Positions 1 to 8,167 of a stretch of DNA of 64,000 nt are shown in pieces; the first letter of the stretch is position 1; every line of letters starts with the position of its first letter. The stretch lies in contig NZ_JH636049.1 of NCBI RefSeq assembly GCF_000258175.1, forward strand, positions 830,982 to 894,981, written 5' to 3'. The position numbers and the translations under genes were made by a program. The notes under the pieces are model-generated. The model searched no databases, was not told the origin of the DNA, and worked only from the letters and a program-made list of their open reading frames with translations. The DNA is from Saccharomonospora xinjiangensis XJ-54 (GTDB lineage Bacteria > Actinomycetota > Actinomycetes > Mycobacteriales > Pseudonocardiaceae).

Positions 1-2435
1 GCACCTCCAGTCGCGGCGTCGATCGATCCGAGACCGCCACCGGCCTCGGTGCCAAGGCCTCCGGCGGCCCGCTCTCCTGTGTGGACAGCCCGCCACACCC
101 GCATCGGCGTGCACGGCATCTCGATGTCGGTGACTCCGAAGTGCCGCACCGCGTCCACCACCGCGTTCACAACCGCGGGTGTTGAGGCGATGGTGCCTGC
201 CTCGCCGACGCCCTTGACCCCGAGCGGGTTCGTCGTCGCGGGGGTTTCGGTGCGGTCGGTGGTGAACGACGGCAGGTCGGCCGCCGACGGCAGCAGGTAG
301 TCGGCGAACGTGCCCGACATCAGCGTTCCACCCTCGTCGAAGGCCGCTTCCTCGAACAACGCCTGCGCGATGCCCTGGGCGAGCCCACCGTGGATCTGGC
401 CCTCGACGATCAGCGGGTTGACCACGGAACCCACGTCGTCAACACATACGTAGTCGCGGATCGCCACCCGCCCCGTCTCGGTGTCCACCTCCACCGCGCA
501 CAGGTGGGTGCCGTGCGGGAACGAGAAGTTCTCCGGATCGAAGGTCGCGTCGGAGTCGAGCGAGGGCTCGACTCCGTCGGGCAGGTCGTGAGCCGCGAAC
601 ACCGCGAGGGCGATGTCCTGGATTCCCGTTGACCGGTCGGTGCCCCTGACCGTGAACGTTCCTCCGGAGAATTCGAGGTCGTCCTCGGAGCACTCCATCA
701 TGTGCGCGGCGATCGTGCGGGCCTTGGCCACGACCTTCTCCGCGGCCTTGACGACCGCGATGCCGCCGACGGCGAGTGAACGGGAACCGTAGGTGTCGAG
801 GCCCCGAGGGGACGACTGCGTGTCGCCGTGCAGGATCTCGACGTCCTCGAACGGGACCCCGAGCTGGTCGGCCACGATCTGGCTCCAGGCCGTCTCGTGG
901 CCCTGACCGTGCGGTGAGACCCCCGTGACGACCTCGACCTTACCGGTGGGCAGCATGCGGATGGAGGCGTACTCCCAGCCGCCTGCCCCGTAGTCGAGTG
1001 AACCGAGCACCCGCGACGGCGCCAGGCCGCACATCTCCGTGAACGTCGAGACACCGATACCCAACTGCACCGTGTCGCCGCGCTCCCGCCGCTCGCGCTG
1101 TTCGCGGCGCAGACCGTCGTAGTCGAACAACTGCTTGGCTTTCTCGGTGGCGGCCTCGTAGTTGCCCGAGTCGTAGGTCAGCGTCGCGACGGTGGTGTAC
1201 GGGAACTCGTCGTGGGCGATCCAGTTCTTCTCCCGCAGCTCCAGCGGGTCCATGCCCAGTTCAGCCGCGAGTTCGTCCATGATGCGCTCGATGGCGAACG
1301 TGGCCTCCGGCCGTCCCGCGCCCCGGTAGGCGTCGGTGACGGTGGTGTTGGTGAACACGTTCGTGCACGTGAAGTGGTACGCGGGGAACTTGTAGATCGA
1401 GTTGAACATGAACGCGCCGAGGATGGGCACGCCGGGCCCGACGAGGCTGAGATAGGCGCCCATGTCGGCGAGCAGCTCCACCTTCAAGCCGGTGAGCGTT
1501 CCGTCACGCTTGGCGCAGATGGTGATGTCCTGGATCTGGTCGCGGCCGTGGTGTGCCGCCACCATCGACTCCGAACGGGACTCGGTCCATTTCACCGGCT
1601 TGCCGAGCCTGCGGGCCACGAGCAGCGCGATGAACTCCTCGGGGATCACCGCCAGCTTGCCGCCGAACCCGCCGCCCACGTCGGGCGCGATGACGCGCAA
1701 CTGGTGTTCGGGGATGCCGAGCGTCAGCGCGGACAACGTCTTGGTGATGTGCGGGATCTGCGTCGCCGACCACATGGTCAGCTGCGCCGCGGTCGGGTCA
1801 ACCACCACCGACCTCGGCTCCATGAACGCCGGGATCAGCCGCTGCTGCCGGAACCGCTTCCGCAACACCACCTCGGACTCCGCGATGGCCCGCTCGACGT
1901 CGTCACCCGACCCCGCCTCGGCGGAGTCGAACGTCCACACGGCACTGCGGTTGGTGCCCAGATCGGCGTGCACGAGCGGCGCGTCGTCCGCGAGCGCGTG
2001 CTCCAGCCCCAGCACCACGGGCAATTCGTCGTAATCGACGTCGATCTCGGCGAGCGCGTCGTACGCCTCGGCCTGGCTGCGCGCCACGACGACGGCGATG
2101 CCCTCGCCCGCGTAGTTCACGGTGCCCTGCGCGAGGACCGGCCTTCGCGGCCACTTCATGTCCGGCGTGATCGGCCAGGCACACGGCATGCCGATGGCGC
2201 CATCGGGGTCGAGGTCGTCGGCCGTGTACACCGCGATGACGCCCGGCATCCGGCGCGCCTCGGACGTGTCGATGTTCGTGATGCGCGCGTGTGCGACGGT
2301 GCTGCGCAGCACCGCGACATGAACCATGCCCGGCAGCGTGATGTTGTCGGTCCAGCGGGTTCTTCCGGTGATCAGCCGCGCGTCCTCCTTGCGGCGACGG
2401 GCCTTGCCGATCTCCGGCTCCATCGTGGCTGTCAT
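1..2435 (-). CDS. coxL: Form II CO dehydrogenase-like molybdenum large subunit (CoxL), 3' end cut by window edge
   Basis: Molybdopterin-binding large subunit of an aerobic CO-dehydrogenase-type hydroxylase (xanthine oxidase family), a cytoplasmic enzyme feeding electrons to the respiratory chain. The frame is open for 811 codons and leaves the window without a stop; family members are about 780-810 residues, so little is missing. The ATG directly follows the coxS stop (TAGATG), which implies translational coupling. A glycine-rich VGGGFGGK segment lies near residue 250. The active-site loop at about residue 369 reads AYRGAGR, the form II signature; proven CO oxidisers (form I) carry AYxCSFR. 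Order S then L also fits form II, where the FAD subunit M comes last and would lie beyond the left edge. Family assignment is firm; the substrate (CO or an aromatic/purine-like compound) is open. Confidence 0.93.
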   Translation of the reverse strand, partial: MTATMEPEIGKARRRKEDARLITGRTRWTDNITLPGMVHVAVLRSTVAHARITNIDTSEARRMPGVIAVYTADDLDPDGAIGMPCAWPITPDMKWPRRPVLAQGTVNYAGEGIAVVVARSQAEAYDALAEIDVDYDELPVVLGLEHALADDAPLVHADLGTNRSAVWTFDSAEAGSGDDVERAIAESEVVLRKRFRQQRLIPAFMEPRSVVVDPTAAQLTMWSATQIPHITKTLSALTLGIPEHQLRVIAPDVGGGFGGKLAVIPEEFIALLVARRLGKPVKWTESRSESMVAAHHGRDQIQDITICAKRDGTLTGLKVELLADMGAYLSLVGPGVPILGAFMFNSIYKFPAYHFTCTNVFTNTTVTDAYRGAGRPEATFAIERIMDELAAELGMDPLELREKNWIAHDEFPYTTVATLTYDSGNYEAATEKAKQLFDYDGLRREQRERRERGDTVQLGIGVSTFTEMCGLAPSRVLGSLDYGAGGWEYASIRMLPTGKVEVVTGVSPHGQGHETAWSQIVADQLGVPFEDVEILHGDTQSSPRGLDTYGSRSLAVGGIAVVKAAEKVVAKARTIAAHMMECSEDDLEFSGGTFTVRGTDRSTGIQDIALAVFAAHDLPDGVEPSLDSDATFDPENFSFPHGTHLCAVEVDTETGRVAIRDYVCVDDVGSVVNPLIVEGQIHGGLAQGIAQALFEEAAFDEGGTLMSGTFADYLLPSAADLPSFTTDRTETPATTNPLGVKGVGEAGTIASTPAVVNAVVDAVRHFGVTDIEMPCTPMRVWRAVHTGERAAGGLGTEAGGGLGSIDAATGG

Positions 2436-2981
2436 CTACTCCGCACCTCCGCCCATGCTCGGTGCCGTCGCGGCGCGCTCGGCGGTCTCACCGGCCCGTT
2501 CGGCCCTTGGTCCGGCTCCCGGCCGCATGCTCTCGGCCGCGTCCCTCACCGCACGGACGATGTTCTGGTAACCGGTGCAGCGGCAGAGGTTGCCCTCAAG
2601 CCCTTCCCGGACTGCCTTCTCGTCGGGATCGGGGTTCTCGGAAAGCAGGTCGAGGGACTGCATGATCATGCCCGGTGTGCAGAACCCGCACTGGAGCGCG
2701 TGATTGTCCTGGAACGCCTTCTGCACCGGATGCAGTTCGCCGTCGCGGGCGAGTCCCTCGATCGTCGTGATCTCGCTGCCGTCGGCCTGGACGGCGAGTA
2801 CCGAACACGACTTGACGCTCTGCCCGTTCAGATGGACGGTGCAGGCACCGCAGTTGCTGGTGTCGCACCCCACCACGGTGCCGACCTTGCCGAGCTGGTT
2901 GCGCAGGTAGTGGACGAGGAGTGTGCGCGGCTCGACCTCGTCGGTGTAGCGGGTTCCGTCAACGGTGACGGTGATGCGCAT
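2436..2981 (-). CDS. coxS: [2Fe-2S] small subunit of CO dehydrogenase-like hydroxylase (CoxS)
   Basis: Iron-sulfur subunit that carries electrons from the molybdenum site of CoxL to the FAD subunit. It has 181 residues, about 20 more than usual because of an Ala/Pro/Gly-rich C-terminal tail. The N-terminal plant-type ferredoxin motif [12 protein letters not shown] and the C-terminal all-helical domain motifs CGFC and CRCTGY supply the eight cysteines of two [2Fe-2S] clusters. The ATG at 2981 has a perfect GGAGG ribosome binding site four to five bases upstream. The stop abuts the coxL start with no spacer. Two GC-rich hairpins lie just upstream (3001-3058). Confidence 0.96.
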   Translation of the reverse strand: MRITVTVDGTRYTDEVEPRTLLVHYLRNQLGKVGTVVGCDTSNCGACTVHLNGQSVKSCSVLAVQADGSEITTIEGLARDGELHPVQKAFQDNHALQCGFCTPGMIMQSLDLLSENPDPDEKAVREGLEGNLCRCTGYQNIVRAVRDAAESMRPGAGPRAERAGETAERAATAPSMGGGAE

Positions 2982-3000
2982 GGGGCCTCCTGTACTGGCT

Positions 3001-3058
3001 CGGCCCGCCGGAGCGGGCCGCGGGTGGAAGGGCCGTAGCCGATCATCCAGTGATCGGC
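3001..3058 (-). promoter_or_regulatory. Two perfect inverted repeats in the coxSL leader
   Basis: Seen directly: CGGCCCGC-cgga-GCGGGCCG at 3001-3020 and GCCGATCA-tccag-TGATCGGC at 3038-3058, both with perfect 8-bp arms. They lie 20-80 bases upstream of the coxS start. The GC-rich one could be an mRNA hairpin; the second, less GC-rich one looks more like an operator for a dimeric regulator. Function is inferred only. Confidence 0.5.
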
Positions 3059-3203
3059 CTCACAAGCAACCCTGCTACGTCCACACTGCCGCGACAACCC
3101 CTGGCGCAGGAGGACCCGGCCCCGTCCCTCGATCGGGCACCGGCTTTGCAGCATTGCACCAAAACGAGCGTTCCAGGTCGCCCGAGCCCGGGTACTGACG
3201 CCC

Positions 3204-3630
3204 ATGGGCTTCCCGTCGATCACCCGGCACCTGCTGAGGGCGAAGGACCTCGCCGACGCGCGGTACGCCGAGCCACTCACCGTCGCCGACCTCGCCGAGG
3301 CGGCCGCGCTGCCGCGTTCCTACTTCTGCGAACGTTCGCGCGAGGCGTTCGGGAATCCGCCATGCCTACCTCCTGACCAGGAGGCTGGAGCGCGCCGCGG
3401 CGTTGCCGCGTCCCACCGAACGGACGGTCACCGAGACCTGCCACGCCGTCGGCTTGACCAGCGTGGGGTCGTTCACCAGCAGCTTCACCCGCACCTACAG
3501 CAGGTCACCGACCGCGTACCGGCGTGAGTTCCGGCCCTCGGCGGCCCCGGTGCCCGGATGCGTGCCGCGCGCGTACGGGCAGCCACGACTCCGGACGTTT
3601 CGGGAAGAAGCGGGGAAGGGAGACGGGTAA
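3204..3630 (+). pseudogene. AraC-family regulator, frameshifted remnant
   Basis: The first part (ATG 3204) encodes a typical AraC/XylS helix-turn-helix start with the words LTVADLAEAAALPRSYFCE, ending near 3352 at REAFG. The rest of the domain continues in a different frame from about 3361: AYLLTRRLERAAALPRP, then TVTETCHAVGLTSVGSFTSS and FTRTYSRSPTAYRREFR, ending at the stop near 3630. The gap between TTC (F) and CAT (H) is 10 bases, so a single indel of +1 or -1 type splits the gene around 3350-3362. Only the two HTH motifs are present; no N-terminal sensor domain is seen, which is normal for the short AraC proteins paired with VOC genes. A sequencing error is possible, but the neighbouring VOC remnant argues for real decay. 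Confidence 0.75.
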
Positions 3631-3693
3631 CGTCGCCAACCTCCGAACACCTGATCGAACAGTGAGGAGTGAGGGTATTCCGGATCGGCACAG

Positions 3694-3804
3694 CATGCAG
3701 GTGTGGGTGCACGACCAGGACGAAAGCCTCCCGAGGAACGGCCCTACGGCATCGACTCCGGTTTCCGCGACTCTTCCGGCAACCACATCCGGCTGCCCCA
3801 GGTG
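3694..3804 (+). pseudogene. VOC (glyoxalase-fold) protein remnant with internal deletion
   Basis: The N-terminal strand of a VOC protein (MQVWVHDQDE, from 3694) is followed within a few bases, in another frame, by the C-terminal strand PPEERPYGIDSGF plus RDSSGNHIRLPQ (about 3724-3801). Complete family members have roughly 90 more residues between these two pieces, so the middle of the gene is gone. Just upstream, FRIGTA (another frame) also resembles the family's start. In actinomycetes such VOC genes commonly follow a short AraC regulator, which fits the broken AraC gene at 3204-3630. Assignment rests on motif memory. Confidence 0.6.
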
Positions 3805-3845
3805 TCTTCGACACCATGGGCTGGCGCCTCATCGGCCTCGCTCGC

Positions 3846-4970
3846 TCAGCGGTGCTGTTCAGTGTGGATGCGGCCGTCGGTGTCGGACAGCCTGCGGCCC
3901 CCGCCTCCCCACCGCAAAGCGATGATCTCGGCGGCGATCGACACGGCGGTCTCCTCTGGTGTGCGCGCACCGAGATCGAGGCCGATCGGCGACGACAGCC
4001 GTTTCAGCTCGGCGTCGGTCATACCGGCTTCACGCAGGCGGCGCAGCCGGTCGTCGTGGGTGCGCCGGGAGCCCATGGCTCCGACGTAGGCGAGGTCGAG
4101 GCGCAGCGCCACTTTGAGCACCGGAACGTCGAACTTCGGGTCGTGGGTGAGCACGGTGACGACCGTCCTGCCGTCGATGCGCCCTGCCTCGGCCTCCGCG
4201 GCCAGGTAGCGATGCGGCCAGTCCACGACCACGTGGTCGGCGTCCGGAAACCGGCTCTTCGTCGCGAACACCGGGCGGGCATCGCACACCGTGACCTCGT
4301 AGCCGAGGAAGGAACCCATCCTCGCCATCGCGGCGGCGAAATCGATCGCGCCGAACACCAGCATCCTCGGCTGCGGTTCGAAGGAGTTCACGAACACTGC
4401 CATGCCCTCACCCCTGCGCTGCCCTTCCGGCCCGTAGCGCAGCGTCCCCGACCGGCCCGAGGCGAGCAGGCCGCGCGCGTCGTCGGCGACGGCGTCGTCG
4501 ATGCGCGACGAGCCGAGCCCTCCGGCCACCCGGTCCTGCCACACCAGCATGCGGCTGCCCACCAGTGCCGGGTCGGTGTGCTCGACGATCGTCGCCACCG
4601 CCACCGGTGTGCCCTCACGTACCGAGGTGACGAGGTCGGGCAGCTCGGGCATCGAGTCGCGGTCGATGCGCTCGACGAAGATGTCGATGATGCCGCCGCA
4701 CGTCAGCCCCACGGCGAACGCGTCGTCGTCGCTGACGCCGTAGCGTTGCAGCACGGGAACGCGGGTGTCCACGACCTGCTGCGCCAGCTCGTACACCGCA
4801 CCTTCGACGCAGCCGCCGGACACGCTGCCGACCACGTCGCCCTCGGCTCCCACCAGCATCGCGGCGCCGGGCGCGCGGGGCGCCGACGAGAAGGTCGCCA
4901 CCACGGTTCCGACTCCCACGGTCTGTCCCGCCTGCCAGCGGCGGTGCAGCTCGTCCAGCACGTCATGCAT
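3846..4970 (-). CDS. XdhC/CoxI-family molybdenum cofactor maturation protein
   Basis: A 374-residue XdhC/CoxI protein. This family binds the molybdenum cofactor and helps sulfurate and insert it into xanthine-dehydrogenase-type enzymes. The N-terminal half shows the conserved ATFSSAPRAPGAAMLV stretch and SVSGGCVEG (about residues 49-57, with the conserved cysteine) followed by GLTCGGIIDIFVE. The C-terminal Rossmann-like half contains VGAMGSRRTHDDRL and SPIGLDLGARTPEETA, diagnostic for the family. Its start overlaps the coxE stop by 8 bases, so it is read with coxD-coxE. It presumably serves the CoxSL enzyme encoded just downstream, beyond the AraC/VOC remnants. Confidence 0.93.
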   Translation of the reverse strand: MHDVLDELHRRWQAGQTVGVGTVVATFSSAPRAPGAAMLVGAEGDVVGSVSGGCVEGAVYELAQQVVDTRVPVLQRYGVSDDDAFAVGLTCGGIIDIFVERIDRDSMPELPDLVTSVREGTPVAVATIVEHTDPALVGSRMLVWQDRVAGGLGSSRIDDAVADDARGLLASGRSGTLRYGPEGQRRGEGMAVFVNSFEPQPRMLVFGAIDFAAAMARMGSFLGYEVTVCDARPVFATKSRFPDADHVVVDWPHRYLAAEAEAGRIDGRTVVTVLTHDPKFDVPVLKVALRLDLAYVGAMGSRRTHDDRLRRLREAGMTDAELKRLSSPIGLDLGARTPEETAVSIAAEIIALRWGGGGRRLSDTDGRIHTEQHR

Positions 4971-6297
4971 GAGCGGTCTCCCTCAGCAGTCGTTCCAGCG
5001 TGGCCAGGCTGTGACCGGCGAGCAGCCGGTCCACGTGCGGCAGGACGGCGGCGATGCCGGACTGCACGGGCTGGTAACCCTCGTGCCCCGCGTGCGGGTT
5101 GACCCAGAAGACCCGGTGAGCCAGGCGGCTCAGCCGCGCCGACGCCTCACCAAGCGGCGTGGTGTCGCCGCGTTCCCAGCCGTCGGAGAAAACGACCACG
5201 GTGGCCCTGCGAGCCATGCCGCGCTGTCCCCAGCGGTCGAGGAACACCCGTAGCGTCTCGCCGAGCCGCGTGCCTCCGGCGAAGTCTGGGACGGCACCCG
5301 CCGCGTCGAGCATGGCGCGCTCGGGGTCCCGTTGCCGCAACTGCCGCGTCACGCGGGTGAGCCGCGTGCCCAGTGTGAAGACCTCCACGTCGGAGGGCGC
5401 CGCGCGGACCACGACGTGCGCGAAGCGCAGCAGGGCGTCGGCGTACGGCTTCATCGACCCGGACACGTCGATGAGGAACACGGTTCTGCGGGCCCGTGTT
5501 CGGCGCCTGGCGTGCACGAGCCTCCCCGGTTCCCCTCCGCCCGCGAGCATCGCCCGCAGTGTCCGGCTCGCGTCGAGCCGGCCTCTTCGCGCTGTGCGGT
5601 ACCGCAGTGACGGGCGTGGCGCGGGCACGGGACGCAGCGTGTCCAGCAGCTCCCTCAGGTGGCGCCGTTCCGCCTTGGTGAGTTCGGCGAGGTCGCGATG
5701 CCGCAGTACCTCGGCGTCGGTCGCGGCCACACTGAGCGGATCCTGCGTTTCCGTGCCTTCACCCGTTCCCGAAGGCTGGGTCACCAGAGCCGCGATCCTC
5801 GGTGGCGTGGGCACGGGGAGGGCGTTGCGTTGCCGCACGGGCGGCTCGTCGCGGAACCACGCGGCGAACGCCTCGTCGTAGCGAGGGATGTCGTCGGGTT
5901 CCGAACACAGCGCCACCCTGCCAGCCCAGTACAGGCGGCGCGGGTCGGCGATGTCCATCTGGTCCACCGCGTCGAGATAGGCCCGCACCCGGTGTGCGTC
6001 GCACCGCAAGCCGGCTTCCCGGAGCGCTGCCGCGAAGCCGACGAGGCCGGGCAGCGGGGTCGGCACCGTCGGCTGAGCCGACGATCCAGCCACAGTCGGC
6101 TGAGCCGACGATCCAGCCACAGTCGGCTGAGCCGACGATCCAGCCACCGTCGGCCGAGCCGACGATCCAGCCACAGTCGGCCGAGCCGACGATCCAGCCA
6201 CCGTCGGCCGAGCCGACGAATGCGGCCTCGACGCCCGCGTGCTCATGTCTCCATTGTGCTCCGGCCGCGGGCACTGCCCCACGCTGTCGGCGTTCAT
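4963..6297 (-). CDS. coxE: CoxE-like von Willebrand factor A protein
   Basis: VWA-domain protein that works with the MoxR-type AAA+ ATPase CoxD in assembling the active site of CO-dehydrogenase-like hydroxylases. The MIDAS metal site DxSxS is present in FLIDVSGSMKPYADALL, and a later VFSDGWERGD element matches the family. The N-terminal 60 or so residues are unusual: a 9-residue unit (SSARPTVAG / SSAQPTVAG) is repeated six times. The chosen ATG (6297) overlaps the coxD stop by one base (TGATG); an alternative ATG at 6246 would give a protein starting MSTRASRP. The 3' end overlaps xdhC by 8 bases. About 444 residues with the longer start. Confidence 0.9.
   Translation of the reverse strand: MNADSVGQCPRPEHNGDMSTRASRPHSSARPTVAGSSARPTVAGSSARPTVAGSSAQPTVAGSSAQPTVAGSSAQPTVPTPLPGLVGFAAALREAGLRCDAHRVRAYLDAVDQMDIADPRRLYWAGRVALCSEPDDIPRYDEAFAAWFRDEPPVRQRNALPVPTPPRIAALVTQPSGTGEGTETQDPLSVAATDAEVLRHRDLAELTKAERRHLRELLDTLRPVPAPRPSLRYRTARRGRLDASRTLRAMLAGGGEPGRLVHARRRTRARRTVFLIDVSGSMKPYADALLRFAHVVVRAAPSDVEVFTLGTRLTRVTRQLRQRDPERAMLDAAGAVPDFAGGTRLGETLRVFLDRWGQRGMARRATVVVFSDGWERGDTTPLGEASARLSRLAHRVFWVNPHAGHEGYQPVQSGIAAVLPHVDRLLAGHSLATLERLLRETAHA
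6065..6226 (-). repeat. 27-bp minisatellite inside coxE
   Basis: Five complete 27-bp units and a partial sixth (starts at 6065, 6092, 6119, 6146, 6173, 6200). Units differ at only two positions (ACA/ACC and CTG/CCG), which turns Gln into Arg in the encoded 9-residue repeat. Being a multiple of three, copy-number change keeps the coxE frame. Confidence 0.95.
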
Positions 6298-7208
6298 CAG
6301 CTCAGCAGCGAATCGAGTGTCGCGCGCACCCTGTCGAGGTCTTCGCTGTACTTGAGGACGGCCCCGAGTGTGGTGGCCGCGGAGGCGGCGTCGAGCGTGT
6401 CCTTGTTCAACGCCGTCAGCGCCTTCGCCCAGTCGATGGCCTCGGCCACGCCCGGTGGCTTGAGCAGTTCCAGCGAGCGCAGCCGCTGGACGGCTTCGGC
6501 GACCTGGTGGGAGAGCCGGTCGCCGATGCCGGGCACCCTGCGGCGCAGGATCGCGATCTCCCTGTCGAGCCCCGGATGTTCGAGCCAGTGGTAGAGGCAC
6601 CGGCGCTTCAGCGCGTCGTGGACCTCGCGGGTGCGGTTGGACGTCAGTACCACCAGCGGCGGAACCTCGGCCCTCACCTCCCCGTACTCCGGGATCGTGA
6701 CGGCGTTCTCGTCGAGCAGCTGCAACAGGAATGCCTCGAACTCGTCGTCGGCGCGGTCGATCTCATCGACGAGGAGCACGCACGGCGCCGATGTGAGGGC
6801 GCGCAGCAAGGGGCGCGCCAGGAGGAATCGTTCCGTGTAGAGGGACTGCTCCGCGGTCTCGGCGTCGAGCCGCCCGCCCTCCGCTGCTTCCAGCGCCCGC
6901 AGGTGCAGCAACTGGCGGGGGAAATCCCATTCGTACAGTGCCTGCCCCGCGTCGATGCCCTCGTGGCACTGCAACCGGATCAACGGCTGTTTCAGCGCTT
7001 CGGCGAGTGCGACCGCGAGCGAGGTCTTGCCCGTGCCGGGTTCTCCCTCGCAGAACAGGGGTCGCCGCATGCGCAGTGCCAGAAACGCGGCCGTGGCCAC
7101 ACCTTCGTCGGCGAGGTATCCGACCTGGTCCAGGATCGAGGCGAGTTCGTCCGGTGTCTCCGGCGACACCGCGCCCGAGCCGGGCAGTCCGCTGCTGTCG
7201 GCTGTCAC
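6297..7208 (-). CDS. coxD: CoxD-like MoxR-family AAA+ ATPase
   Basis: AAA+ chaperone-like ATPase for maturation of molybdenum hydroxylases, partner of the VWA protein CoxE. Walker A is GEPGTGKTSLA and Walker B is VLLVDEIDRAD; sensor 1 is VVLTSNRTREVHDALKRRC. I start it at GTG 7208 (protein begins VTADSSGLPG), because upstream codons are low-complexity and the homology begins soon after; this gives 303 residues, the usual size. The stop overlaps the coxE ATG. It lies 43 bases downstream of mocA and probably shares its transcript. Confidence 0.92.
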   Translation of the reverse strand: MTADSSGLPGSGAVSPETPDELASILDQVGYLADEGVATAAFLALRMRRPLFCEGEPGTGKTSLAVALAEALKQPLIRLQCHEGIDAGQALYEWDFPRQLLHLRALEAAEGGRLDAETAEQSLYTERFLLARPLLRALTSAPCVLLVDEIDRADDEFEAFLLQLLDENAVTIPEYGEVRAEVPPLVVLTSNRTREVHDALKRRCLYHWLEHPGLDREIAILRRRVPGIGDRLSHQVAEAVQRLRSLELLKPPGVAEAIDWAKALTALNKDTLDAASAATTLGAVLKYSEDLDRVRATLDSLLS

Positions 7209-7251
7209 ACGGCCGAGCCTACTGGCCCCGGCGCGCGGCTGGGGCCCCTGT

Positions 7252-7836
7252 TCAGTCGCGCTGCGACCCCGGCAGGTCGGCAGGAGAGTCGATGTCGGTG
7301 CCTTCGGAAAGATCACCGCATTCCACGAGCCGCAGGTCGGCACGGCTGCGCAGCCACTCTCTCGCGCCGACGTCACCGCGCGTGACCTCGGCGATGTCGG
7401 CCCACCAGCGGCGACCGAGCAGAACCGGATGGCCGGGCACCCCGCCGTAGGCGGCGCGCACCACCGCCTCGGGGGCGGCCGACTCACGGAGACGGGCCAC
7501 GACGTCGGCCCCGACGCCTGGCAGGTCCACGAGGTGGACGAGGGCCGCGTCCGGAACGGGTGTGAGGTGGGCGAGTGTGCGCAGCCCCTCGCGCAGGGAT
7601 GCGCTCATGCCTTCCTCCCAATCGGGCACGTTGACGGTGGTGACACGGCCGGGCAGCAGCGTTCGCACGTCGTCGGCCCGCGCGCCGAGCACGACGACGA
7701 CGGGGTCGCAGCCGCCGTCGGCCAGCACGCGCACGGCGCGGGTCACCAAAGCCTCGCCCTCCACCTCGACGAGGGCCTTGGGGCGGCCGAACCGGCGCCC
7801 CGCTCCGGCCGCGAGGAGCAGGCCCGCGGTTCTCAC
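7252..7836 (-). CDS. mocA: Molybdenum cofactor nucleotidyltransferase (MobA/MocA-like)
   Basis: A 194-residue NTP-transferase of the MobA/MocA type, which attaches CMP or GMP to molybdopterin; CO-dehydrogenase-type enzymes use the cytosine dinucleotide cofactor. The N-terminal nucleotide-binding motif LLAAGAGRRFGRPKAL is clear, followed by VHLVDLPGVGADV and GVPGHPVLLGRRWW, both typical. It is the first gene of the minus-strand run mocA-coxD-coxE-xdhC, which supports a role in making cofactor for CoxSL. A CTP versus GTP preference cannot be read from the sequence with certainty. Confidence 0.9.
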   Translation of the reverse strand: MRTAGLLLAAGAGRRFGRPKALVEVEGEALVTRAVRVLADGGCDPVVVVLGARADDVRTLLPGRVTTVNVPDWEEGMSASLREGLRTLAHLTPVPDAALVHLVDLPGVGADVVARLRESAAPEAVVRAAYGGVPGHPVLLGRRWWADIAEVTRGDVGAREWLRSRADLRLVECGDLSEGTDIDSPADLPGSQRD

Positions 7837-8167
7837 GACACTCCCGCCGAGGTCGGACCCGTCAACGGTGTCCCCGCACCTTCGGCCTGCGCGGCGCGTC
7901 CTGTACGTGACTGCATGATGTATCCAACCTATCGCGTCACGACGGGGGCAAGGCCGTCCTCGGCCTGGAGGACTTTGCGCTCTCCCCTCGGAAGCTCACG
8001 CCCTGCTGTCTCCCTGACCGGCTCTCACACCCGGATCATCAGAACAGCACCGGCTCCGGCAACGCATCGATCACCACCGGATCGTCCATCGCACCCACAC
8101 ACGTGGGGCACCGTCGAGCCACACGGCCGTCGGCTTTCCCGAACAACGGTGCCCCGGACCTCACTGG
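7837..8167. other. Intergenic stretch upstream of mocA
   Basis: No convincing gene. The only notable element is TTGGATACATCATGCAG, read on the minus strand at about 7911-7927, in a locally AT-richer patch some 75-90 bases upstream of mocA. It resembles GntR/FadR-type operators (TTGnATACA) and may carry the promoter of the maturation operon; this is inference. Confidence 0.35.

Noticed and set aside
1212..3038. A 608-codon plus-strand open frame opposite coxL/coxS
   Set aside because: It mirrors the coding frame of coxL and coxS, has random-looking His/Arg/Gly-rich composition and no ribosome binding site.
5802..7385. Plus-strand frame with a PTIQPQSAE repeat opposite coxE/coxD
   Set aside because: The repeat is the reverse reading of the coxE minisatellite; the opposite strand carries clear VWA and AAA+ motifs.
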